Origin: Natronorubrum sulfidifaciens JCM 14089
Lineage (GTDB): Archaea > Halobacteriota > Halobacteria > Halobacteriales > Natrialbaceae
Direction: 5' to 3'
Length of the DNA: 64,000 nucleotides
Assembly (NCBI RefSeq): GCF_000337735.1
Contig: NZ_AOHX01000039.1
Span: forward strand, 219,887 to 283,886
The translations under genes were made by a program, and so were the position numbers. How positions within the stretch are numbered: the stretch's first letter is position 1; every line of letters starts with the position of its first letter. Shown here piece by piece: positions 1 to 8,386 of this stretch. The notes under the pieces are model-generated. The model searched no databases and had not been told where the DNA came from. It was given only the letters and a program-made list of their open reading frames with translations.

Positions 1-1
1 G

Positions 2-658
2 GCCGTTGGCCTCGGCGAATTCGGCTATCCGGAGGGGTTCACACAGCGACAGGTCGACCGCTGGGGCGAGCAGTTCGAGTGGGCCCGGGAGACGACGGCC
101 GACCATCGCGACCTCCCAGCGCTCGAGCGGATCACGGAGTGGCTGCAGGCGAACGTCCCCGAAGACCACCCGGAGACGCTCGTGCAGGGCGATTACAAAC
201 TCGACAACGTGATGTTCGCTCCTGCCGACGAGGCGGTCGCGGCGGGTGACGATGCGGCCGCCGACGCCAGGCCCGAAGTGATCGCCGTCTTCGACTGGGA
301 ACTGGCCACGCTCGGCGATCCGTTTACGGACCTCGGCTGGATGCTCTCGTTCTGGCACGACGAGAACGACCCTGACCCACCCGTCGAAGGGCTGTATCCG
401 ACGCTGACGGCACGCGAGGGCTATCTCACACGTAGCGAGCTGATCGAGCGCTACGAGGCACAGACCGGCCGTCCGTTCGATACTCCTCGCTTTTACACCG
501 TGCTCGCGACCTACAAGATGGGCGCGCTCGGCGAGATGTTCTTCCGACGCTATCTCGAGGGCAACAGCGACGACCCACTGTATCCGAAGATGGAGGACGG
601 CGTCCCACGGCTGCTCGAGCAGGCGACGGCGATCATCGACGGCGAGTACGACATCTAG
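2..658 (+). CDS. Phosphotransferase family protein (APH/ACAD10-like), 5' truncated
   Basis: This is the C-terminal part (about 218 residues) of an aminoglycoside-phosphotransferase-fold kinase. The frame is open from base 2, so the start lies outside the window. The catalytic loop is visible as QGDYKLDNVMF (around bases 185-217), with the Asp and Asn expected of the APH Brenner motif, followed by the metal-binding DWE of VFDWELATLGDP. Members of this branch lie beside acyl-CoA dehydrogenases and acyl-CoA ligases and are thought to act in acyl-CoA or hydroxy-acid catabolism rather than antibiotic resistance. The neighbouring CoA ligase and SDR genes fit that reading. It converges with the SDR gene. 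The substrate is unknown. Confidence 0.8.
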   Translation, partial: AVGLGEFGYPEGFTQRQVDRWGEQFEWARETTADHRDLPALERITEWLQANVPEDHPETLVQGDYKLDNVMFAPADEAVAAGDDAAADARPEVIAVFDWELATLGDPFTDLGWMLSFWHDENDPDPPVEGLYPTLTAREGYLTRSELIERYEAQTGRPFDTPRFYTVLATYKMGALGEMFFRRYLEGNSDDPLYPKMEDGVPRLLEQATAIIDGEYDI

Positions 659-688
659 TCGGCTGCAGATCGAACGGAGATCGGCTCG

Positions 689-694
689 AAAAAA
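689..694 (-). terminator. Probable T-run terminator of the liv/CoA-ligase operon
   Basis: Six A residues on the plus strand read as T6 on the minus strand, 36-41 bases past the SDR stop codon, in the short gap between convergent genes. Archaeal transcription commonly ends at T-runs without a strong hairpin. This is inferred from position only. Confidence 0.35.
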
Positions 695-729
695 CGAATC
701 AGTTGGATCGGACGCGGTCGTCAGTTCGA

Positions 730-1497
730 CTACCGCGACGTCCAGCCGCCGTCGACAGCGAGTACCGAGCCAGTAACGTAGCTCGCGGCGTCGCTCGCGA
801 GGAAGACCGCCGGTCCGGCGATCTCTTCGGGCTCGGCGAAGCGCTCGAGTGGCGTGCGATCGATGATCGACTGGCGGAGTTCCTCGTTTTCTTGCAGGCC
901 GGTCGTGAGTTCCGTCGCGACGTAGCCCGGCGCGATCGCGTTGACGCGTACGTCGGGCGCCCAGTCCATCGACATGCTCTTGGTGAGGCCGACAAGGCCG
1001 TGTTTCGAGGCGACGTAGGGGTGCTGGCGCGGCAGGCCGACCAGTCCGCCGACGCTGGCGACGTTGATGACCGAGCCGCCGTCGCTCTCGAGCAGCGAGT
1101 CGGCCGCCGCCGTCGTCACCTCGTACGCCCCATTGAGGTTGACGTCGAGGACCCGATCGAAGCTCTCGGTCGAGACGTCCTCCGGCCGACCGAGGGCATC
1201 TGCTGGATTGAAGCCGGCGTTGTTGACGACAACGTCGACGTTGCCGAACTCGGCCTCGGCTCGGTCGATGGCGCTCGTGACGGCATCCGGGTCGGTGACG
1301 TCAGCCGAGACGGCAAGTGCGTCGCCGCCGTTGGCTTCAATCTCGTCCGCCACAGCCTCGATTTCGTCGGTCGAGCGGGCCGACGGGACCACCGCGGCCC
1401 CGGCGTTTGCGAGTTCGACGGCAATGGCGCGGCCGATGCCGCGTCCGCCGCCGGTTACCAGTGCGACACGTCCGGAGAGGTCGAAGAGGTCACTCAT
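730..1497 (-). CDS. SDR family oxidoreductase (3-oxoacyl reductase-like)
   Basis: A 255-residue classical short-chain dehydrogenase/reductase. The N-terminal cofactor motif TGGGRGIG is at residues 15-22, the NNAG motif sits near residue 90, and the catalytic Ser plus YVASK motif lie near residues 140-160. The C-terminus has the usual VTGSVLAVDGGW. Family members reduce 3-oxoacyl thioesters or oxidise secondary alcohols with NAD(P)(H); the substrate cannot be told from sequence. Its start overlaps the end of the CoA ligase gene by 8 bases, so the two are translationally coupled. It is the last gene of the liv-type operon and probably works on a CoA ester made by the ligase. Confidence 0.9.
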   Translation of the reverse strand: MSDLFDLSGRVALVTGGGRGIGRAIAVELANAGAAVVPSARSTDEIEAVADEIEANGGDALAVSADVTDPDAVTSAIDRAEAEFGNVDVVVNNAGFNPADALGRPEDVSTESFDRVLDVNLNGAYEVTTAAADSLLESDGGSVINVASVGGLVGLPRQHPYVASKHGLVGLTKSMSMDWAPDVRVNAIAPGYVATELTTGLQENEELRQSIIDRTPLERFAEPEEIAGPAVFLASDAASYVTGSVLAVDGGWTSR

Positions 1498-3100
1498 CGT
1501 CTACCACCATGTCGATCCGATCGCGTAGTCCTTTCTTGTCGAACTTGCCGGTCGCCGTCTTCGGAATGGATTCGACCGTCCTGATCTCGTCGGGGAGCCA
1601 CCAGTCGGGCTGGTCGAGTTCGGCTGCGAGATAGACCTGTAGTGTCTCCTCGTCGGTATCGCGTCCCTCCCCGAGCACGACGCAGGCCAGCGGCCGTTCC
1701 TGCCACGTCTCGTGGGGCACGCCGATGACGGCCGCCTCGACGACCGCCTCGTGAGCCATCAGCGCGTTCTCGAGTTCGATCGAAGAGATCCACTCGCCGC
1801 CGCTTTTGATGACGTCTTTGGCGCGGTCGACGACCTCGAGGTAGCCGTCCTCGTCGACGGTGACGATATCGCCGGTTTTGAGCCACGACTTTTCGAAATC
1901 GTCTGCGGTCGCGTCGGGTCGGTTGTAGTACTCCGAGACGACGGTGGGCCCGCGAACCCAGAGCTCGCCGACGGCCTGCCCATCCCACGGAACGTCCTCG
2001 CCGGCATCGTTCACGACGCGCATCTCGAGGCCCGGCGAGAGCAGTCCCTGCTTCTTGCGCTTGTCGTACTTCCGGCCGCGGTCCCAGTCGTCCATCTGCG
2101 ATTTCGGCCGGGAGACCGAACCGATGCTCATCGTTTCGGTCATCCCCCACGCGTGTTCCATCGTGACGTCGAACTCGTCTGCGTACCGGCGCATGACGTC
2201 TTCGGGGGCCGCGCTGCCGCCGACGACGATCCGCTCGAGAGAGGAGAGGTCGCCGCCGTGTTCGTCGATGTGCTCGAGGAGGTTGATCCAGACCGTCGGG
2301 ACGCCGGCGGTTAGCGTGACGCCCTCGCGTTCGATCAGTTCGAGCAGGTCGGCAGACGTCGGAGACGGGCCGGGATAGACCTGGGTCGCGCCGGCCATCG
2401 TCGCCGCGTAGGGGAACTCCCAGGAGTTGACGTGGAACATCGGCACGACCGGCATCACAACGTCGCGCTCGTCGATGTTCAGCCCCGCGGGCGTCATCAC
2501 CATCATCGCGTGGGCGTAGATCATCTTCTGGGTGTACTCGACGCCTTTCGGTCGCCCGGTCGTCCCGGACGTGTAACACATGCCAGCAGGAAGGTCTTCC
2601 TCGAGCGGTGGCAGCTGCTCGTCGGCGATTGGATCGTGCGCATCGAGCAGGTCCTCGTAGGCGACCGCGTCGATCTCGGTGTCGGGGACGGCGTCGGCCA
2701 TGACGACGACCTCGTTGACCGGGAGGTCGTCCCAGAGTCGTTCGATCGTCTCAAACGGGTCCCCCGGATCGACGAACAGGATGTCGTCGGCGGCGTCCTC
2801 GACGATGTGGACGATGTCCTCGTCGCCGAGCACAGCGTTGATCGTGTGCAACTGCGCGCCCGATAGCGGGGCCGCGAAGTAGGTCTCGAAGTGCCGATGA
2901 TGGTTCCAGCCGACCGTGCCGATCCGATCGCCGGGGCCGAACCCGCGGTCGACGAGCGCGGCAACCAGTGATCGCACACGAGTACCGAACGCGGCGTACG
3001 TGTAGTCGGTGATCCCGTCATGGGTCCGGGAGACGACCCGCGTCTCGGGGTAGAGATTCGTCGGCCGCCAGAAAAACGGCCGGAGCGTCAGGTCGGTCAT
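1490..3100 (-). CDS. AMP-dependent acyl-CoA synthetase/ligase (medium- or long-chain type)
   Basis: A member of the ANL adenylating superfamily, about 536 residues. The P-loop-like motif YTSGTTGRPKG is near residue 180, the adenylate-binding HAWGMTET near residue 320, the TGD motif near residue 415, and the C-terminal catalytic Lys lies in KTATGKFDKKGL. The chosen start, MTDLTLRPFF at 3100, lies one base after the LivF stop; a longer frame to 3154 would run into livF and is not needed. The enzyme activates a carboxylic acid with ATP and CoA. Its place directly after an ABC importer suggests the imported solute is, or is converted to, a carboxylate. The substrate is not determined. Confidence 0.9.
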   Translation of the reverse strand: MTDLTLRPFFWRPTNLYPETRVVSRTHDGITDYTYAAFGTRVRSLVAALVDRGFGPGDRIGTVGWNHHRHFETYFAAPLSGAQLHTINAVLGDEDIVHIVEDAADDILFVDPGDPFETIERLWDDLPVNEVVVMADAVPDTEIDAVAYEDLLDAHDPIADEQLPPLEEDLPAGMCYTSGTTGRPKGVEYTQKMIYAHAMMVMTPAGLNIDERDVVMPVVPMFHVNSWEFPYAATMAGATQVYPGPSPTSADLLELIEREGVTLTAGVPTVWINLLEHIDEHGGDLSSLERIVVGGSAAPEDVMRRYADEFDVTMEHAWGMTETMSIGSVSRPKSQMDDWDRGRKYDKRKKQGLLSPGLEMRVVNDAGEDVPWDGQAVGELWVRGPTVVSEYYNRPDATADDFEKSWLKTGDIVTVDEDGYLEVVDRAKDVIKSGGEWISSIELENALMAHEAVVEAAVIGVPHETWQERPLACVVLGEGRDTDEETLQVYLAAELDQPDWWLPDEIRTVESIPKTATGKFDKKGLRDRIDMVVDDE

Positions 3101-3101
3101 C

Positions 3102-3818
3102 CTAGGCGACTTCCTCCGGTGAGACGGCGAGGTACTTCTCGAGGAGATCCTCACGCGCTTGAATCTCCTCGACCGAGCCCTCGAAGACGATCGAGCCGGT
3201 GTCGATGACGTAGCCGCGACTCGCCAACTCGAACGCGAAGTTGACGTTCTGCTCGGAGAGCAAGACGGTTACGTCCTCTTCGACGACCGCCTGAAGCATC
3301 TCCTGTAAGTCGTCGACGATGACCGGGGCGAGCCCCTCGGTCGGTTCGTCGAGCAAGAGCAACGAGGGGCGTTGCACGAGCGCGCGTGCGACGGCGAGCA
3401 TCTGCTGTTCGCCGCCGCTCAAGTTCTGGGCGTTGCTCGTTCGCAACTCGTCGAGGATCGGGAACAACTCGTACATCTCCGCGACCGGTTTCGGGTCGGC
3501 CGCGAGTTTGTGCGCGAGGACGAGGTTCTCGTGAACCGAGAGGGTCGGGAACACCCGTCGATCTTCGGGCACCAGATTGATGCCGCGCTGGTTGAGCTTA
3601 TCGGGCGATTTCCCGACGATGTTCTCGCCGCGGTAGACGATCGAGCCGCGCCGCGGCGGCGTCACGCCCATGATCGATCGCATTGTCGTCGTCTTCCCGG
3701 CCCCGTTGCGGCCGAGCAAGGCGACGACTTCGCCCTCGGCGAGCTCGAGTGAGACGCCGTGGAGGACGTGGCTATTCCCGTAGTACGTGTCGATGTCGTC
3801 GAGTTCGAGTACTGTCAT
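3102..3818 (-). CDS. livF: Branched-chain amino acid-type ABC transporter ATPase LivF
   Basis: A 238-residue ABC ATPase. Walker A is GRNGAGKTT (near residue 36), the signature is LSGGEQQMLAVARAL and Walker B is LLLLDEPTEGLAP. The short length and the TEGLAP after Walker B are typical of LivF rather than LivG. It overlaps livG by 4 bases and is followed after one base by the CoA ligase. It should pair with LivG on the cytoplasmic face of the LivH/LivM permease. HAAT-family importers also move amides, urea and aromatic or aliphatic carboxylates, so amino acid specificity should not be assumed. Confidence 0.95.
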   Translation of the reverse strand: MTVLELDDIDTYYGNSHVLHGVSLELAEGEVVALLGRNGAGKTTTMRSIMGVTPPRRGSIVYRGENIVGKSPDKLNQRGINLVPEDRRVFPTLSVHENLVLAHKLAADPKPVAEMYELFPILDELRTSNAQNLSGGEQQMLAVARALVQRPSLLLLDEPTEGLAPVIVDDLQEMLQAVVEEDVTVLLSEQNVNFAFELASRGYVIDTGSIVFEGSVEEIQAREDLLEKYLAVSPEEVA

Positions 3819-4582
3819 ACTGCCTCACTGCCAAGGTAGGCTTCCGTCACGCGTTCGTCGGAGAGGACCGCCTGTGGATCGCCGTCAGCGAGGACCGCCC
3901 CGTCGGCGAGGACGACGATCCGATCGGAGATGTCGGTGACGACGTCCATGTCGTGTTCGGTGACGACGAACGTCGCGTCGATATCCTCGTTCAGTTCGTG
4001 GATGAGTGAGACGATCTCTTTCGTCTCGGTCGGGTTCATTCCGGCCGTCGGCTCGTCGAGCAAGAACACTGTCGGCTCGATCGCGAGCGCGAGGGCGATC
4101 TCGACGTTGCGCTTTTCGCCGTGGCTCAGTTCGTCACACGTGACCTCCGCCATGTCGGCGAGGTTCGTGAGTTCGAGTAACTCGTCGACATCCGCGTTGA
4201 GTTGCTCGTCATTGGCCGCCCGCGAACGGATATCGAGCGTCCGCCCCTCGTGGGCGATCCGAGCGACTTGGACGTTCTCTCGAACCGTTAGCCGCTCAAA
4301 GACGTTCGAGATCTGGTACGACCGCGAGAGGCCGCTTTGGGCCACCTCGTGTGGTGGGGCGTCGGTGATATCCGCGAGTTCGCCGTCCTTTTGGAGCCAG
4401 ATCTCCCCCGAAGTCGGCTCGAGCACCCCCGTCAGCAGGTTGTAGAACGTCGTCTTTCCGGCCCCGTTTGGGCCGATGATACTGGTAATCTCGTCTTCCT
4501 CGAGTTCGAGCGAGACGTCGTTGACGGCGACGAGGTCACCGAACTGTCGTCGCAGGTTTTCGGTCTTGAGAACTGTCGTCAT
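3815..4582 (-). CDS. livG: Branched-chain amino acid-type ABC transporter ATPase LivG
   Basis: A 255-residue ABC ATPase with Walker A GPNGAGKTT, signature LSHGEKRNVEIALAL and Walker B VFLLDEPTAGMNP. The LSHGE signature and AGMNP are typical of LivG. The start at 4582 (MTTVLKTENL) shares one base with the LivM stop (a TAATG junction), so the longer frame to 4624, which would run inside livM, is rejected. It works with LivF to power the importer. Confidence 0.95.
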   Translation of the reverse strand: MTTVLKTENLRRQFGDLVAVNDVSLELEEDEITSIIGPNGAGKTTFYNLLTGVLEPTSGEIWLQKDGELADITDAPPHEVAQSGLSRSYQISNVFERLTVRENVQVARIAHEGRTLDIRSRAANDEQLNADVDELLELTNLADMAEVTCDELSHGEKRNVEIALALAIEPTVFLLDEPTAGMNPTETKEIVSLIHELNEDIDATFVVTEHDMDVVTDISDRIVVLADGAVLADGDPQAVLSDERVTEAYLGSEAV

Positions 4583-5796
4583 TAGGTAGCACCTCTCTGG
4601 CCGATCGATCGCAGACGATTCCACACCGATCGAAGTCTCGCGACGATCACATCCCTCGCATTACGGAGCTTTGTGGTGATCGAGTCGCCGACAAACGACG
4701 CTGCAGCGCCAGCACCGTCGCGTTCGTACACCGTCTGGACCTCGAGAAGCCATGCGTGGAGCATGACCAGCCCACCGACAGCGCCCTGCTTGAAGTAGAG
4801 CACGACGAGGATGAGCATGACCCCGAAGAAGAACTCCCAGTGGGCCTCGAGCGCCGGGTAGCGGCTGATCCCCCAGCGGACGTAGAGGTAGATGAACGCG
4901 CCGACGATCGGCCCGGCGAAGAACGTCGCACCACCGATGACGGTGGCGACAACGGCGATCGCGCTCTGTGTCCAGTGGGAGTGATACGGCGAGGCGACGC
5001 TCGCCAGTCCCGCGATCAGGACACCGGCGACTCCGACGAAAACCGCCGAGAGGATGAACGTCATCCACCGGTGGTATCGAACGTCGACGCCGAGTGCAGC
5101 GGCTCGATCAGGACTCTCGCGGATCGACTTGCAGATCGTCCCGAACGGTGAGTTGACGATCCGCCAGAGGGCGTACGTCGACGCGAGGACGATCGTCAGC
5201 GTCAGGTAGTAGTAGACCCGTCGATCGCCGAGTCTGAACTCGAGGCCGCCGAGTTCGACGAACCCGAGCAGGACGAGGACACCGTCGGTGCCGTTTGTCA
5301 GTCCGGCGGGGTTCTGGACGATCAGCGAGTAGCCGAGCATCCCGAACGCCAGCGTGATCAACGCAAAGTAGATCTCCTCGAGTCGGACGGACAGCCAGCC
5401 GACCGGGATCGCGATCAGGACGACCAGCAGGACACCGACGAGACCGCCGATAACGAATGTCACGAGCGGCGCGACGCCGCTGCCGAGCGCGTCTGCGATC
5501 GTCGGCTGGAGGTCCCGGATGACGATTGCGAGCCCGTAGGAGCCACCGGCAAAGAACAGCGCGTGGCCGAACGAGAGGAGGCCGGTGTAGCCGTACAGGA
5601 GGTTAAAGGCAAGCGCGAACAGCGCGATGATCATGAACTCGGTGAACAGGTACACTTGGAAGGAGGGACCGAGTCCGATCAGGACCAGTCCGACCAATCC
5701 GAGCAGGGTAAATCGCTCTCTGGTCCAGCCGTTCTGGACAGCTTCCCGGCCGAACGTACCGATCCGCGCGCCGATGCTGTTGTCTTGTGTACTCAT
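4582..5796 (-). CDS. livM: Branched-chain amino acid-type ABC transporter permease LivM
   Basis: A 404-residue integral membrane permease, with about nine or ten hydrophobic segments starting near residue 28. The segment YGYTGLLSFGHALFFAGG is the usual LivM signature after the second helix. The C-terminal ~60 residues are hydrophilic and longer than in most LivM proteins; their role is unknown. It overlaps livH by 4 bases and shares one base with the livG start. It forms the translocation pore with LivH. Confidence 0.93.
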   Translation of the reverse strand: MSTQDNSIGARIGTFGREAVQNGWTRERFTLLGLVGLVLIGLGPSFQVYLFTEFMIIALFALAFNLLYGYTGLLSFGHALFFAGGSYGLAIVIRDLQPTIADALGSGVAPLVTFVIGGLVGVLLVVLIAIPVGWLSVRLEEIYFALITLAFGMLGYSLIVQNPAGLTNGTDGVLVLLGFVELGGLEFRLGDRRVYYYLTLTIVLASTYALWRIVNSPFGTICKSIRESPDRAAALGVDVRYHRWMTFILSAVFVGVAGVLIAGLASVASPYHSHWTQSAIAVVATVIGGATFFAGPIVGAFIYLYVRWGISRYPALEAHWEFFFGVMLILVVLYFKQGAVGGLVMLHAWLLEVQTVYERDGAGAAASFVGDSITTKLRNARDVIVARLRSVWNRLRSIGQRGAT

Positions 5797-6680
5797 TCGC
5801 CGAACCCTCCGAACAGCCCTTCTGGACGGAACAGTAACACGAGTACCATTGCGAGGAACGGAATCGCGATGTGTCCGGCCGCCATGAACTGCGGCCCGAG
5901 TGCTTGCATCATACCGACGAACATCGCTCCCACGAACGCCCCTGAAAGCGAACCGAGGCCGCCGATGACGACGATAATGAACGCGTCGATAATGACTTGA
6001 TCTCCGAGTGCTGGACTAACGGATTGCAGCGGTGCAGCGAGTGCTCCGCCGAGTCCGGCGAGGAAGCTTCCGAAGAAGAACACCCCGGTGTACAGCCGCG
6101 GGACGTCGACCCCGAGAATCGAGGCCATCTCCCGGTCCGACGATGTCCCGCGCACGAGTGCGCCGAAGTACGTCTTCGTGATGAACACCCACAGACCGAG
6201 CATGACGACGAACGCAGCACCGATAACGAACAGTCGGTAGGCGGTGAACGTACCGCCTCCGACCGACACGGAGAAATCGAGTGCTGCCGGTGCGTCCACC
6301 GAATACGGCTGTGAACCCCAGATGAAGCGGATCACTTCGTGGATGATGAGGACGAAGCCGAACGTGACGATCAACTGGTCGAGGTCTCCCTCGAGTCGAC
6401 CGTACAGCGGCCGGATCGTACTGACCTCGATGAGAACGCCGATGACTCCAACGGCCGTCGCGCCGATAACGACCGCGAGCCAGAAGTTGCCGATCAAACT
6501 GTTCGTCACTGCCAGTGCGACGTAGGCCCCGATCATGTAGAAGGCCCCGTGTGCGAAGTTCAGTACCCCCAACACGCCGAAGATCAAGCTCAGACCGACG
6601 GCGATCAGGAACAGGCGACTTCCGAGGCTGAGACCAATGATAACGTCTGACAGCCCGATAAATGCAATTGTATTCGTCAT
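5793..6680 (-). CDS. livH: Branched-chain amino acid-type ABC transporter permease LivH
   Basis: A 295-residue permease with about eight membrane helices. The motif FGVLGVLNFAHGAFYMIGAY (residues 34-53) is typical of LivH, as is the GLGSLSGAFVGA segment near residue 240. It lies 43 bases after the binding-protein gene and overlaps livM by 4 bases, giving the order livJ-H-M-G-F, then CoA ligase and SDR. Confidence 0.94.
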   Translation of the reverse strand: MTNTIAFIGLSDVIIGLSLGSRLFLIAVGLSLIFGVLGVLNFAHGAFYMIGAYVALAVTNSLIGNFWLAVVIGATAVGVIGVLIEVSTIRPLYGRLEGDLDQLIVTFGFVLIIHEVIRFIWGSQPYSVDAPAALDFSVSVGGGTFTAYRLFVIGAAFVVMLGLWVFITKTYFGALVRGTSSDREMASILGVDVPRLYTGVFFFGSFLAGLGGALAAPLQSVSPALGDQVIIDAFIIVVIGGLGSLSGAFVGAMFVGMMQALGPQFMAAGHIAIPFLAMVLVLLFRPEGLFGGFGE

Positions 6681-6723
6681 TCTTGTATAAGTGTCATGTT
6701 GTATAACAGCGGCGACGGGTTCG

Positions 6724-8025
6724 TTAGACCCCCGAAGGGAGGTCGGAGTCGCCGAGTGCGTCGTTTACCACGTCAGGTGTGGCTTCGTAGACCTCGACCG
6801 GATCGAGGACGTTGCTTTCCCAGTCGTCGTCGTAGCTGACCGTTCCCCAGATCGAGGGCACGGTTGCCTGATTCGTCTCCTCGTTGAACCGGTAGTCGCC
6901 GACCGGGCCGGAGTGTTCCATGCCGGTGAACGTCTCCACCAGATCGTCCGCATCGGCGCTGCCGGCCGACTCGATAGCCTCCTTGTACAGGTACACTGCC
7001 CGGTAGGCACCCTCGGCGTTGTACGTCGGAAGGGTCTCGTACTCGTCGTAGTACCGATCGCGGAACGAGTTGTTCTCGTCAGTGTCCGGGACGAACGGGT
7101 CGTACCGCGTCGAGGCGTACTCACCTTCGGGAAGCGGCGATCCATCCGCGGGCAGATCCGTCCCCATACCGACGCTGAAGAGGGTGTAATCGATCTGGTC
7201 GAACCAGCCGGCGCTCTCGGCCTGTCCGAGGAACGTCGTCAGGTCGGCCCCCCACAGCGGCGTGATGACGCCGTCCGGCTCTGCATCCATGATCGAACTG
7301 ATGTACGGCGAGTAATCACCCGTCTCGAGTCCGGGGTACTGTTCTGCCGTGAACTCTGCGTCGACGCCGAGTCCCTCACAGAACGCCTGGAAGTAGTCCC
7401 AGGTCTCGTATCCGAACGCGTAGTCCGGCCCAATCGTCGCCCACTCGGTCGCATCGAGTTCCTCAGCCGTCCGTGCAGCGCCGTAGATGTCCTGTGCGAG
7501 GCTGTTTGCGTTCCGGAAGACGTAGTCGTTTCCGACCGAATCCTCGTGTTCACCCTCCGGTGACGTCAGAAACGGCGTCGCCGCGTGTGTGACCATAAAC
7601 GGAATCTGGAACTGGGCGACCTGTGGTGCCAGCGCCTGTGCGACACCACTGCTGTCCAGCCCAAACAGGCCGTCGACACTCTCCTCTTCGATCAGGCTCC
7701 GCATCTGGCGGCCTGCCGTATTGGCGTCACTTTCCGTGTCACGGGAGATGACGGTAACCTCTTCACCGTCTATTCCACCGTTGTCGTTGATTTCATCGAC
7801 AGCAAGCTCGTAGCCTCGAGCTCCCTCCTCACCATACAGTGACGCAAACCCGGAGGTGATGTAGAGTGCACCGAGCGTGATCCCGTCGTCGTCGCCTCCA
7901 CCGAGACAGCCTGCAACCGTCGCGAGCCCAGCCCCGGCAGCGGTCGTCTTCAGAAACGTTCGCCGATCGACGCCCAGTGAGTTCGGTGCTGTTCGCGACC
8001 CATTGTTCTCGTGACCATTCCTCAT
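6724..8025 (-). CDS. livJ: Substrate-binding lipoprotein of the Liv-type importer
   Basis: A 433-residue periplasmic-binding-type I (Leu/Ile/Val-binding family) protein. The N-terminus shows a Tat signal with DRRTFLK (Arg21-Arg22), a hydrophobic stretch and a lipobox ending at Cys40 (TVAGC), so it should be folded before export and lipid-anchored outside the cell. The start at 8025 (ATG) is preferred to an upstream TTG at 8046 because it gives a normal Tat signal. It is the first gene of the operon, with a TATA box near 8072-8083. The ligand is not known; the downstream CoA ligase makes a carboxylate possible. Confidence 0.92.
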   Translation of the reverse strand: MRNGHENNGSRTAPNSLGVDRRTFLKTTAAGAGLATVAGCLGGGDDDGITLGALYITSGFASLYGEEGARGYELAVDEINDNGGIDGEEVTVISRDTESDANTAGRQMRSLIEEESVDGLFGLDSSGVAQALAPQVAQFQIPFMVTHAATPFLTSPEGEHEDSVGNDYVFRNANSLAQDIYGAARTAEELDATEWATIGPDYAFGYETWDYFQAFCEGLGVDAEFTAEQYPGLETGDYSPYISSIMDAEPDGVITPLWGADLTTFLGQAESAGWFDQIDYTLFSVGMGTDLPADGSPLPEGEYASTRYDPFVPDTDENNSFRDRYYDEYETLPTYNAEGAYRAVYLYKEAIESAGSADADDLVETFTGMEHSGPVGDYRFNEETNQATVPSIWGTVSYDDDWESNVLDPVEVYEATPDVVNDALGDSDLPSGV

Positions 8026-8386
8026 GTTATTGCTAACCACAGACAATCACGAACTCAACTCCGTATGATGGATATAAATAAATTATGTTAATAATCTTAT
8101 ATTGTATTTATTGTTGTCATGATATTGGTGGTGATTGACGTACTCTCGTTAGGACTCGACACAGATCTCTCGACGGGATTAACGCCGATACGGACACATG
8201 TTGGAAGAGTAATATTAGAGGTAGTGGCACACATGTCAAACTACTCAGTAATCAATCACGGAGGTGACGATCAGTCGACGTTGTTCGCACCACACCCGTC
8301 ATTCTACGGGCTTTTCGGCCGCGGGGTTATCAGATGTGGTAATCTGCACGTGACTTTTTTGAAGGGGGAACAATAGGTTGAATTCA
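8026..8386. other. Intergenic region between divergent liv and secretion operons
   Basis: This 361-base gap separates two divergent operons. It holds the liv TATA region (8072-8083), an A/T-rich block to about 8115, and two copies of ACACATGT at 8194-8201 and 8229-8236 that flank an AATATTA stretch at 8211-8217. A purine-rich GGGGGA at 8364-8369 and a T-run at 8354-8359 lie just before the secretion ATPase start. No convincing gene is seen. Confidence 0.5.
8072..8083 (-). promoter_or_regulatory. TATA box of the liv operon
   Basis: On the minus strand this reads as an A/T-only stretch resembling TTTATTTATATC, about 50 bases before the livJ ATG, which would leave a 5' leader of about 25 bases. 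The flanking ~60 bases are much more A/T-rich than the surrounding genome. Confidence 0.45.

Noticed and set aside
8119..8376. 85-codon plus-strand frame between the liv and secretion operons
   Set aside because: It lies in an A/T-rich promoter region, lacks haloarchaeal codon bias and acidic composition, and resembles nothing recognisable.
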